Of a DNA stretch of 21,111 nt, positions 9,752-16,463 are shown one piece after another. The position numbers and the translations under genes were made by a program. Within the stretch, counting starts at the first letter, position 1; every line of letters starts with the position of its first letter. The DNA is from a virus. The notes under the pieces were generated by a model. That model did no database searches. It was not told the DNA's origin and saw nothing but the letters and a program-made list of their open reading frames with translations. The stretch lies in IMG/VR virus record IMGVR_UViG_3300037839_000885, positions 1 to 21,111 of that record. The stretch is one strand, 5' to 3'.

Positions 9752-10519
9752 TTATATTTCCGTGGTGCTAGGGGCTTGATTTATTAAGAACCCTCTGTTA
9801 TTAAAAACATATGCTGGAGTTGCGTATAGAGATACTTGTTTTGTGGTTGAATTGACACTTGATTTTGATGCATTTACATTATAACTAAAATTACTCATAA
9901 TATTATGTCCACCAACTATAAGTTCACCGTATCCAACTGGGACTGGCCCACCTTCCCCAACAGTATTGTTGGGACCGTTAAATAGATAAGAACTTGGCCC
10001 ACCAGCACTACCGTCTATAGCATCGGCTTGTTGAGCAGTAAAAGGTACGTTTGGAGGAGGTTTAGATAGTAATGAACTTACTCCAGCAGCAACCAAACCG
10101 ATTCCAGCAAATAAGAGTCCAGGTACAGCAAAAGCTAAGACAGGAGCAACAAAAGGTATAAATATTGCCGCTGCAATCGAAACAGCACCCAAAAAAATTC
10201 CGGCTGCCTTTGACCAAAAATCGCTGCCAATAATCTCTGGTATAATATCTATTGTGTCTACTTTTTCTGATATGTCTAAGAAAAATTCTGAATTTTTAAA
10301 GTCTTCAATAGTTTCAAATTTAGGTACTTCATTAAATAAGTTTTCTTTATTAATTAGAATTTGGTATTCAAAGTCTTCTTTATTTTCTAAAAGAAAATTT
10401 CTCAATTTACCTGTGTTTGCCTCTATTGCTCTAAGAGCTTCAGAAACGCTCAAAACATCTAAATCCCAAAATTCTCCAACTTCTTGACCTAATTTACCAT
10501 GAATATTTACTTTAATCAT
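9752..10519 (-). CDS. Lambda I-like tail assembly protein
   Basis: This protein is needed for tail-tip assembly and is not known to remain in the lambda virion. I start it at the ATG at 10519 (255 residues) because AGGAGA sits 5 bases upstream; a longer reading from 10564 would lack this. The N-terminal part (MIKVNIHGKLG, then SVSEALRAIEANTG) matches the ubiquitin-like fold of the I family. A hydrophobic, Ala/Gly-rich segment spans about residues 104-151. A family signature follows at residues 177-204: SSYLFNGPNNTVGEGG, then VPVGYGELIVGG. The start overlaps the end of the K-like gene by 8 bases (ATGATTAA), a layout that favours coupled translation. The C-terminus ends near an F-L-I-N-Q-A-P sequence that recurs in the J-like protein. 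Confidence 0.9.
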   Translation of the reverse strand: MIKVNIHGKLGQEVGEFWDLDVLSVSEALRAIEANTGKLRNFLLENKEDFEYQILINKENLFNEVPKFETIEDFKNSEFFLDISEKVDTIDIIPEIIGSDFWSKAAGIFLGAVSIAAAIFIPFVAPVLAFAVPGLLFAGIGLVAAGVSSLLSKPPPNVPFTAQQADAIDGSAGGPSSYLFNGPNNTVGEGGPVPVGYGELIVGGHNIMSNFSYNVNASKSSVNSTTKQVSLYATPAYVFNNRGFLINQAPSTTEI

Positions 10520-10859
10520 ATATTTCTCCTGGATAATAAAAATTAAATTCATCCAAACCAACACAATATAATATAAAAGGTATTAAAATTGCATTAGAAG
10601 TTTGTATATCTAATTTAGAAAAATTTTTAATTTGACTTGGATGACTATGATAGATATATTGTATTTTTTTATATTTACTTTTTACTTTTAAAAAATCCAG
10701 TGCATCAATTTTAAAAGTTTCTTTAGGCTCAAAAGATATATTTTTTACTGGGATACATAAATTTTTATTGTTATTTTCTATGACAAATCCGCATGTCTCA
10801 TTGGGTAAATCTATAAAAGATTTATTTTTTATAAAATTGAGTATATCGTTGCTTATCAT
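10512..10859 (-). CDS. Lambda K-like tail protein, JAMM/MPN metalloprotease domain only
   Basis: This 115-residue protein is a JAB/MPN-type zinc metalloprotease fold. The motif is complete: Glu21 (in PNETCGF), then His71-Ser-His73-Pro with Ser81 and Asp84, giving H-x-H-x10-D. Lambda K combines such a domain with an NlpC/P60 peptidase; here the protein stops directly after the JAMM fold and no NlpC/P60 domain is in the neighbouring genes. Its position between the L-like and I-like genes supports the K role in tail-tip assembly. Its ATG overlaps the L-like stop codon (ATGA), and AGGA lies 8 bases upstream. The substrate is unknown; processing of a tip protein is possible, but that is inference. 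Confidence 0.87.
   Translation of the reverse strand: MISNDILNFIKNKSFIDLPNETCGFVIENNNKNLCIPVKNISFEPKETFKIDALDFLKVKSKYKKIQYIYHSHPSQIKNFSKLDIQTSNAILIPFILYCVGLDEFNFYYPGEIYD
10525..10530 (-). promoter_or_regulatory. Shine-Dalgarno site deciding the I-like start
   Basis: On the - strand this reads AGGAGA, 5 bases before the ATG at 10519. It shows that translation begins there and not at the upstream in-frame ATG at 10564. It lies inside the end of the K-like gene. Confidence 0.8.
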
Positions 10860-12259
10860 GACGGTTTTCCTGCAGCAGGAAATCCACCGAAAGGTAAATA
10901 CCCATTTAAGTAATTACCTTGATAATCTTTGGGAATACCATGCGCTTGTTCAGATATTGGGTTTTCTGCTCCAGGCCTTCTAGGAAAATAAACTGGAGTT
11001 CCATTTATTCCCGTTAACCATTGAGAATTAACTTCGTTTACGGTATATTGTACTGCTCCAGGTTTTGCTGCATAGATTGTTGAGTTTGCTCTTTGTTGAG
11101 CAAAGATTCTACTAATTGTTTGATCGTAAGTTTCTCCATTTCTATCCGTGGGCCAAATTACAGGTTTAAATGCTGGGTTTTTTAACCATCTTAGTCTGCA
11201 AGAATTTATATTTTTTGCACATGTATCTGAAACCCAATAGTTAGTGTTTGGTGGGTAATTAAACTCGTCTGCATAATGATTATTAATACAAACAAAATAA
11301 TATTTTAACTTACTTTTTTCAATAAAAACAAAATCTCCAGAAACGTAATTAGCGGTATTTTGCCAGACTCCAGAATTACCTAACCCGCCAGTAATTCTGG
11401 CTGCAGCTGATACTGCAGCTGGCCCTTCAGAAAAAATACCTCCAATAAATAATTGGTCATTTTCTGTTGCTACTGGAGGTGCAGATTGTAAACCGCGAAT
11501 TGTAGCGTAATTATTTTCAATACCAGCGTAACAGCCACTATGTTTTTCTGTTAGTCTTGAATTGTATTCATAGCAACAATTTTCTCCTCTGTATTGAAAG
11601 TTACATTTTTTTGCTAGTATCGTCCTAGCTGGAAGAACTACGTTTTCTATGTCGAGTATAGAAGCTAATTGATACTCTACCATGACTTTATTTTCTATAG
11701 TTTTTCTGTCTATATAATAGATTTCTTTTGGTAGCTCAACTTCATATATGCTAGATTGAGTATTGAATATATTCGTTCCTCCTTGAAAATTTTCACCTTT
11801 TAGATATTTAACAAAAGTTTTTATTCTCGTGAACTTTGCCCCGACTATATCACCTAAAGATTCAATTTGCATTCTGATATATTTATAAAAAGAGTTTAAA
11901 GATTTATCTGGACTAAAGTTACCCATGGCAAGCCTGGGCGTTGGAAGAGTGCCTGCGCTTGTATAATCAAATCCATCTGCTACTATTGGAAATGGATAAT
12001 AAAAATTATTTTTCCATTTTATCGCAGCGGATGGGTTATTGCTAATGTTGTATAAGAAATATTCATTATATAGCCTTAATACTCCTCCATTCAACGGCTG
12101 CTCTCCCGTATTAATAAAATTTTTTAAATTTGGCGATATTTCTGAAAGATCTATCTCATAGAAATTTATTGGTGTTGATGGTGTTAAAGAAGTGAGGTTT
12201 GAATTTATATCTTTGGTGCCACTTACGATTAAATTGTATATCTGAGAAGATGTGCTCAT
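10856..12259 (-). CDS. Lambda L-like tail-tip protein with inserted carbohydrate-binding-like module
   Basis: This tail-tip protein has 467 residues, about twice the length of lambda L (around 230). Its N-terminal half contains the L-like SLGDIVGAKFTRIKTF and YYIDRKTIENKV stretches (residues 134-192). The cysteines that hold an iron-sulfur cluster in lambda L have counterparts with identical spacing: C219 and C228 (9 apart), C347 and C354 (7 apart). Between the pairs are about 118 residues instead of about 22. They include a module at residues 298-345 with W299, Y305, GD308-309, C324, H328, PP336-337 and YW341-342, like small carbohydrate-binding (CBM5/12-type) domains. The C-terminal LPFGGFPA is also L-like. 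The start lies 5 bases after the M-like stop, without a clear Shine-Dalgarno site. The family is confident; sugar binding is inference. Confidence 0.9.
   Translation of the reverse strand: MSTSSQIYNLIVSGTKDINSNLTSLTPSTPINFYEIDLSEISPNLKNFINTGEQPLNGGVLRLYNEYFLYNISNNPSAAIKWKNNFYYPFPIVADGFDYTSAGTLPTPRLAMGNFSPDKSLNSFYKYIRMQIESLGDIVGAKFTRIKTFVKYLKGENFQGGTNIFNTQSSIYEVELPKEIYYIDRKTIENKVMVEYQLASILDIENVVLPARTILAKKCNFQYRGENCCYEYNSRLTEKHSGCYAGIENNYATIRGLQSAPPVATENDQLFIGGIFSEGPAAVSAAARITGGLGNSGVWQNTANYVSGDFVFIEKSKLKYYFVCINNHYADEFNYPPNTNYWVSDTCAKNINSCRLRWLKNPAFKPVIWPTDRNGETYDQTISRIFAQQRANSTIYAAKPGAVQYTVNEVNSQWLTGINGTPVYFPRRPGAENPISEQAHGIPKDYQGNYLNGYLPFGGFPAAGKPS
10868..10871 (-). promoter_or_regulatory. 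Shine-Dalgarno site of the K-like gene
   Basis: On the - strand this reads AGGA followed by AA, 8 bases before the ATG at 10859. It lies in the last codons of the L-like gene, whose TGA overlaps the ATG. Confidence 0.55.
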
Positions 12260-12264
12260 ATTTA

Positions 12265-12807
12265 TTAAACAGGTACCTCTAGAAGGGTAGTTTGAATAGT
12301 GTACATATCATACGATATATATGAAGCTGTCCAATTTATAGAAACATATCTTGTGTCAATTTTATCATTTGATTTTTTATATATAGTTGGAGGATTATAA
12401 ATAAAAGCCTCTACACCTACTCTTTCTTTTAAAAAATGCAAGATTGAAACTGTTTCATTTTCAGATCTGCCTTCAAAGTTTAAAGTAAATTTTGCAAGAG
12501 CTGAGTTTATTCCGTCAGAAATTCTTTGTTGATAACCATTCCCAAATTGAGAAACTGTAATTTGAGGACTAATTTCTATCGATGCATTATATGATGGTTT
12601 CCACCAAAAATTAGGGACTAAAATTCCGTTCAAAGAAATATATCCCTCCCAATGAACTTGGAGATTTGCAAGGGTTATTGGGTTATTAGAAGCATTAGAA
12701 TCTTTAATTGAATAATAGAAACGATTATCACTACCTTTCACAATATCATACTTTTTATAAGTAGTTGCATTGCTCCAGTTAGAAACTGTATCGTGAATAC
12801 TTGCCAT
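12265..12807 (-). CDS. Lambda M-like minor tail protein with N-terminal carbohydrate-binding-like module
   Basis: This minor tail-tip protein has 180 residues. Residues 66-180 fit the lambda M family: FWWKPSYNASIEISPQI, VSQFGNGYQQRISDGIN and a FLKERVGVEAFIYNPP block before the final beta strands. The first 60 or so residues are extra compared with lambda M. They show spaced W11, Y17, Y20-D21, V23, YY31-32, P43 and W53, resembling a CBM5/12-type module like the one inserted in the L-like protein. It is the first gene of the - strand tail-tip block and has a strong Shine-Dalgarno site (GGAGGT, 9 bases upstream of ATG). Together with the order M-L-K-I-J, the assignment is firm. The sugar-binding role is inferred from residue pattern only. 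Confidence 0.88.
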   Translation of the reverse strand: MASIHDTVSNWSNATTYKKYDIVKGSDNRFYYSIKDSNASNNPITLANLQVHWEGYISLNGILVPNFWWKPSYNASIEISPQITVSQFGNGYQQRISDGINSALAKFTLNFEGRSENETVSILHFLKERVGVEAFIYNPPTIYKKSNDKIDTRYVSINWTASYISYDMYTIQTTLLEVPV

Positions 12808-12816
12808 ATACCTTTT

Positions 12817-12822
12817 ACCTCC
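12817..12822 (-). promoter_or_regulatory. Strong Shine-Dalgarno site of the M-like gene
   Basis: On the - strand this reads GGAGGT, 9 bases before the ATG at 12807. It is the strongest ribosome-binding site I found in the window and fixes the start of the first gene in the tail-tip block. Confidence 0.8.
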
Positions 12823-12828
12823 AATAAT

Positions 12829-12850
12829 TTACACTTAAAATATAGTGTAA
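12829..12850. promoter_or_regulatory. 7-bp inverted repeat in the divergent gap, possible operator or promoter region
   Basis: TTACACT (12829-12835) and AGTGTAA (12844-12850) are exact reverse complements with an 8-base AT-only spacer. They sit in the 52-bp gap (12808-12859) between the divergent M-like gene and the + strand structural gene. That gap must hold the signals for both directions if they are transcribed from it. TATAGT at 12841-12846 resembles a -10 box for the + strand. No matching -35 box is obvious, and a chance AT-rich palindrome is possible. Confidence 0.4.
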
Positions 12851-12859
12851 TCATGTTTA

Positions 12860-13666
12860 ATGTTTAACGTATATTCTGTAGAAAATCAAAACTTTTATTT
12901 AAATAACTCTCTTGTTTCTGGAATTGAAGACTTGAGTATATCTTACGGTAATAATATTAATCCTTATCTATCTATAGATAGCAATGATATCAATTACTCT
13001 GTTTCGGCTCCAATTATAGCTAATTTAGATTTAAATTATATTTTGAGCTCGAATGACCCTTTTATATCCTACACAGGTAATAATTCCTTCTCCGGAAAAA
13101 TCGAGTACGGGAACAAATTTTTTACATTTTCTAGCGGGTATTTGAATAATTATTCCATAGAATATAGATTAAACGAATACCCAAAAGTCAACGTAAGAAC
13201 TTTATTGTTAGGAGAATTAGGAAACACTTCTGGAATTTTTAACTTTAATCCAAAACCAATAAATAATTTTAATATAGGTGATAGTTGCTACGTTGACCTA
13301 AATTTAAATGAAGCCAACTTTAATAGGTTAGAATCGTTCGGATTAAATATAGATATAAATAGGATTCCAATCTACACTATTGGTAATTATTTACCAGACT
13401 CTGTTATCATTAAATATCCTATAAATATAAGTTTAAATTTTGAATTTTCAATGAGTGATTATGATCAAGAAAAAGTCACGAATATATTTAATAATTTGAA
13501 TCAAAGAAACTTAACCCTATCATTTAAAAAATATCAAACAAACGAGTCTTTATTGACTTTTAATCTATCTAATTTGATAAATTCAAGCACTCAATTAAAA
13601 TACAGCTTAAATGACGATGCCAAGTTGACCCTATTTTTAAATACATATATACTAAGTGGAATTTAA
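12860..13666 (+). CDS. Putative virion structural protein, tail-tube-like
   Basis: This 268-residue protein is strongly beta-rich, with alternating polar and hydrophobic residues, no membrane segment and only one cysteine. It appears to have two parts. Residues about 1-115 include SGKIEYGNKFFTFSSG. Residues about 125-268 include a block, FGLNIDINRIPIYTIGN, then a run ending in KYPINISLNFEF, that reminds me of phage tail-tube or other virion beta-sandwich proteins. I cannot name a family with certainty. No Shine-Dalgarno site is visible before the ATG. A five-codon reading frame (ATG at 12853, stop at 12867) overlaps the start by 8 bases, perhaps by chance. It diverges from the tail-tip block, so its placement beside tail genes supports a structural role. 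Confidence 0.5.
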   Translation: MFNVYSVENQNFYLNNSLVSGIEDLSISYGNNINPYLSIDSNDINYSVSAPIIANLDLNYILSSNDPFISYTGNNSFSGKIEYGNKFFTFSSGYLNNYSIEYRLNEYPKVNVRTLLLGELGNTSGIFNFNPKPINNFNIGDSCYVDLNLNEANFNRLESFGLNIDINRIPIYTIGNYLPDSVIIKYPINISLNFEFSMSDYDQEKVTNIFNNLNQRNLTLSFKKYQTNESLLTFNLSNLINSSTQLKYSLNDDAKLTLFLNTYILSGI

Positions 13667-13706
13667 ATTTTAGAAATTTTAAACATTTATATATATAATA
13701 TGGTAT

Positions 13707-14165
13707 ATGACATTCGAAAAACTATTAAACTCACCAGTATTTTTTACTGATTTTATCAAGAACGATGAGCTATTCAATTCGTTAAAAAATAAATTTCCAG
13801 AAATTCTAGCCGATTTAACAAGCTCAAGAGAAAATCCTAACTGCTCTTGCAAGGGAAGAGTAAGAAATTACTTAAGAAGCAAATTTGCTACTGAAAAAGA
13901 ATATTTTGATAGTATTCTTAATCTAGAAGAGATTAAAAAAATTATAGAAGAAAAAAAAGAAGACATTGAAAATCTTGTTGTAGACCGTCAAACTGAAGTA
14001 GCCTATCCTGGTACGTTTGGAGCTAACAGCGGAAAAATATTTAAAATTGGAAAGACTGAAGAAGATTGGAATAATCTTTTTAAAAGGTTATTACGTGAGA
14101 GATTTTTTTTCAGATCTTTTTCTATAATAGAAAAAGAAGATCAATTAATTGTTTATTTTATTTAA
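13707..14165 (+). CDS. Unrecognised 152-residue protein with a C-x-C motif
   Basis: I do not recognise this protein. It looks soluble and mostly helical, with a charged coiled stretch near residues 70-92. The only cysteines form C46-S-C48, directly before a basic helix (KGRVRNYLRSKF). A conserved-looking block follows in the middle (VAYPGTFGANSGKIFKIG), and the end is a beta strand (QLIVYFI). The 40-bp gap before it holds TATAAT at 13694-13699, too close to the ATG for a usual leader, and no Shine-Dalgarno site. Its stop codon is immediately followed by the ATG of the next gene, so the two are probably translated together. The neighbouring gene upstream is probably structural, but this does not assign a role. 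Confidence 0.6.
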   Translation: MTFEKLLNSPVFFTDFIKNDELFNSLKNKFPEILADLTSSRENPNCSCKGRVRNYLRSKFATEKEYFDSILNLEEIKKIIEEKKEDIENLVVDRQTEVAYPGTFGANSGKIFKIGKTEEDWNNLFKRLLRERFFFRSFSIIEKEDQLIVYFI

Positions 14166-14462
14166 ATGCTTTACGAATTTTTAATTTACCTTTCTGTTTG
14201 TCTAGGGGTAGCCTACGCTTGGAACGATACAGAAGTCACTATACCTTTCCGTAACTTTATAGCAAAAATTCCATATATTCGTAAACCTCTTCTTTGTCAT
14301 GAATGTAGTAGTTTTTGGATATCTTTTGGTATTAGTTTTTTTATTAATCCATTTTTTGAATTAACTTATCCATTTTTAAGCAACATATTTAGCGCTTTTT
14401 GTGGATTTTTTATTAATCTTTATTTTGTTAGAAATCAGTTAATAAAATATAAAGAATATTAA
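14166..14462 (+). CDS. Small membrane protein with a C-x2-C motif
   Basis: This 98-residue protein probably spans the membrane two or three times: residues about 3-18, 49-61 and 68-87 are hydrophobic and aromatic-rich. Between the first two lies a polar loop with a Lys/Arg patch, ending in KPLLCHECSSFW, where C44 and C47 are followed by W51 at the start of the second helix. Small phage and bacterial membrane proteins with a Cys-x2-Cys before a Trp-containing helix are common, but I cannot give a function. It starts directly after the stop of the previous gene. Its TAA overlaps the stop of the converging gene: the four bases TTAA at 14459-14462 serve both strands. Confidence 0.6.
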   Translation: MLYEFLIYLSVCLGVAYAWNDTEVTIPFRNFIAKIPYIRKPLLCHECSSFWISFGISFFINPFFELTYPFLSNIFSAFCGFFINLYFVRNQLIKYKEY

Positions 14463-15271
14463 TCTTTTATTTTTTTAATTCTGTCTATTAACTCAAATAG
14501 CTTGACTTTTGGTATGTCTGATATGGAAGATAGTTTATCTGCATTTTCAAATTGATCTTTTATTAGCCTTTTCTTAAGGGCTTCAAAATTAATTCCTTTT
14601 TCTTTCATTGTTTTTTCTAATACAGCTTGCGGAGAAGTTGGACTTTCGTTTGATTGAAAAGAGAAATCAAAAAGTTTCGCTTCCCCTAGTTCTTCTTGAG
14701 ATACAATATTAATTTTTAGAAAATTTCGCACGCACCTAACAAAAGCCCTATTCTCTGCAATTGCCGCCAAGAAGAATTTAGCGAAGCTCTTGGTATTATT
14801 TACTGTAGCATCAGCTAACGATTCAAATACTATCTCTCTGCCGCCTGTTTCATAATTCGGTAGCCAAGTTATTCTACAGCTTGTGGCGAAATATGTATCG
14901 TTTGCAGATACAACATTATACTCTACTTTAGAATATCCTCTGATTTGAGCAAGTTCTTTTATCCCACCTAATAGTATAAGAAGATCTTTATCTTCTAGCT
15001 TGGATACATCTGTTTCTTGGGTTTTTTGTCTATTATTAACAAGATATTCTGTTTTTACCATTTTACGCCAATTGATCGTTCCATCATCATTATAAATGTA
15101 ATTTATATTTGCATCTTCAATTAAGCCATATTTGTTTCTTGTTATTATTTTTGGTGGCACGACTTGAATGGGTAAGTCTTTATTCTCTTGTTGCGATTGT
15201 ATTGGCATATTAAAAAGTTCAGAACTGCCTACTGAAATTGTATTTTCTTCTACTTTAATTTTAGGGCTCAT
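14459..15271 (-). CDS. Candidate recombination mediator / single-strand annealing protein
   Basis: This 270-residue protein has a flexible, Gln/Pro-containing N-terminus (about residues 1-45) and a central domain (about 90-195). In that domain LLILLGGIKELAQIRGY and a beta-rich stretch are followed by SLADATVNNT and a helix containing AAIAENRAFVRCVRNFLKI. The A-E-N-R-A-x3-R-x-x-R pattern resembles the A-E-T-R-A-x-x-R-A-L helix of phage annealing and recombination-mediator families (Rad52/Sak or ERF type). A charged C-terminal helical region follows. It shares a strand with the polymerase gene, which fits DNA metabolism. Similarity is at motif level only, so an unrelated DNA-binding role is possible. 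The Shine-Dalgarno site is weak. Confidence 0.5.
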   Translation of the reverse strand: MSPKIKVEENTISVGSSELFNMPIQSQQENKDLPIQVVPPKIITRNKYGLIEDANINYIYNDDGTINWRKMVKTEYLVNNRQKTQETDVSKLEDKDLLILLGGIKELAQIRGYSKVEYNVVSANDTYFATSCRITWLPNYETGGREIVFESLADATVNNTKSFAKFFLAAIAENRAFVRCVRNFLKINIVSQEELGEAKLFDFSFQSNESPTSPQAVLEKTMKEKGINFEALKKRLIKDQFENADKLSSISDIPKVKLFELIDRIKKIKD

Positions 15272-15297
15272 TTAAGAATGATACCCTATATTAAACT

Positions 15298-16449
15298 TTA
15301 AGTCAACTTAAAAATATAAAAATTATCAACTTCTTTCCAAAAATCAGGATGATCCACTACTTTATCGCCTGTTCCATTTAACCAATCATATTTTGATCTA
15401 AACCGACCTTTTGAAGTATGCAGTATTCTAGAAGAATTATAGTAAAGATCATCAACCTCTTTTATGTTAGTGTCTTGTTTGCTCTTATGGTTTTTGTTTA
15501 TAATTAAGTTATAATCCATATAATTTAATTTATACTTACTGAGCTCCTCGTCCTTCAAGAAAGAGAGTAATACATAGTTTATTGAATTATTCTTTAACGT
15601 TTTAACAAAGTTTAAATCATTATCATGATCTATAATGTAAATTAATTGGATAATATTGCTTTTGTACTTTTTAAGTATATCTTTTTTAATAGGTTTATCT
15701 GTGAAAATTATGGATTTTTTAATTAATAAGACTTTTTCAAGAGCTTTTTCATTAAAAAGATAGTCCATTCTTATAATAGGATTTTCTATTGGAATTGAAT
15801 TCACATCCATCTCATCGTCTAGTATAACTTCAAAACTCCTATTGTTAAAATCTGGTCCAATATGTATAGTTTCTGGTAATTTAGAATGGCTTATATTTAA
15901 TAAATCTAAAATCCCTTTAGCAATTTCTTCTGGTTTTATAGTATCTATTGATTTGGGGCTTTCTACTTGAGAATATGATGGCTTTTTATTTCCAATTTTT
16001 TCGTACCCCTTTAGTAGGATATGTTTGTCTTTATTTCCAAAATGAGGACCAGCAACGTCTGGGTTACTTATACTGTAAATTGAAACTATGGGCTTATCAA
16101 AATAAGAAGCTAAATGAACAGAAAGACTATCCGCGCCGAAGTGTAAAATACTATTTTCAATAACATAAGCCAATTGATTTAGCGTCGTTTGACCAACAAT
16201 ATTAATTGTTCCATTTAAAACTTTTTCGTCTTTTATACCAACTTGTAATATATGAATATTTTCTTTTAATAAGGGGGCATGAATCAATCCAATTACTTCT
16301 TGCCAATAAGAGTAATTTCTAGAGTCATAAGGAGTTTGAGCTTGAAAAGTTATATACTTTTCTAAGGGCAAAGGAAAAAATTTAGTATAGATAAAAGGTT
16401 TGTCAATTTTTGAACCAGTATTGGTTGCATATGTATCTAAAAGCCTCAT
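15298..16449 (-). CDS. GT9-like glycosyltransferase, C-terminal lobe plus extra domain
   Basis: This 383-residue protein has the C-terminal, nucleotide-sugar-binding lobe of GT9 (heptosyltransferase-type) enzymes. Residues about 80-137 contain NIVGQTTLNQLAYVIENS, FGADSLSVHLASYFDKP and SIYSISNPDVAGPHFG, matching the usual order of Gly-Thr-Leu, Gly-x-Asp-Ser-x3-His-Leu-Ala and Gly-Pro. The matching N-terminal lobe is absent here and is found at the end of the upstream gene. Residues about 190-383 form a second domain that I do not recognise. It begins 14 bases after the upstream stop, with only AAAAGA directly before the ATG. The frame is the -1 frame of the upstream gene, so a frameshift or a split gene should be considered. 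Acceptor and sugar are unknown. Confidence 0.75.
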   Translation of the reverse strand: MRLLDTYATNTGSKIDKPFIYTKFFPLPLEKYITFQAQTPYDSRNYSYWQEVIGLIHAPLLKENIHILQVGIKDEKVLNGTINIVGQTTLNQLAYVIENSILHFGADSLSVHLASYFDKPIVSIYSISNPDVAGPHFGNKDKHILLKGYEKIGNKKPSYSQVESPKSIDTIKPEEIAKGILDLLNISHSKLPETIHIGPDFNNRSFEVILDDEMDVNSIPIENPIIRMDYLFNEKALEKVLLIKKSIIFTDKPIKKDILKKYKSNIIQLIYIIDHDNDLNFVKTLKNNSINYVLLSFLKDEELSKYKLNYMDYNLIINKNHKSKQDTNIKEVDDLYYNSSRILHTSKGRFRSKYDWLNGTGDKVVDHPDFWKEVDNFYIFKLT

Positions 16450-16463
16450 TCTTTTATTGTATA

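Noticed and set aside
10520-10564. Extended N-terminus of the I-like protein from the ATG at 10564
   Set aside because: The 15 extra residues lie inside the K-like gene and lack a ribosome-binding site; AGGAGA directly precedes the ATG at 10519.
12853-12867. Five-codon open reading frame as a regulatory leader peptide
   Set aside because: It is very short, has no ribosome-binding site, and such frames are expected by chance in AT-rich DNA.
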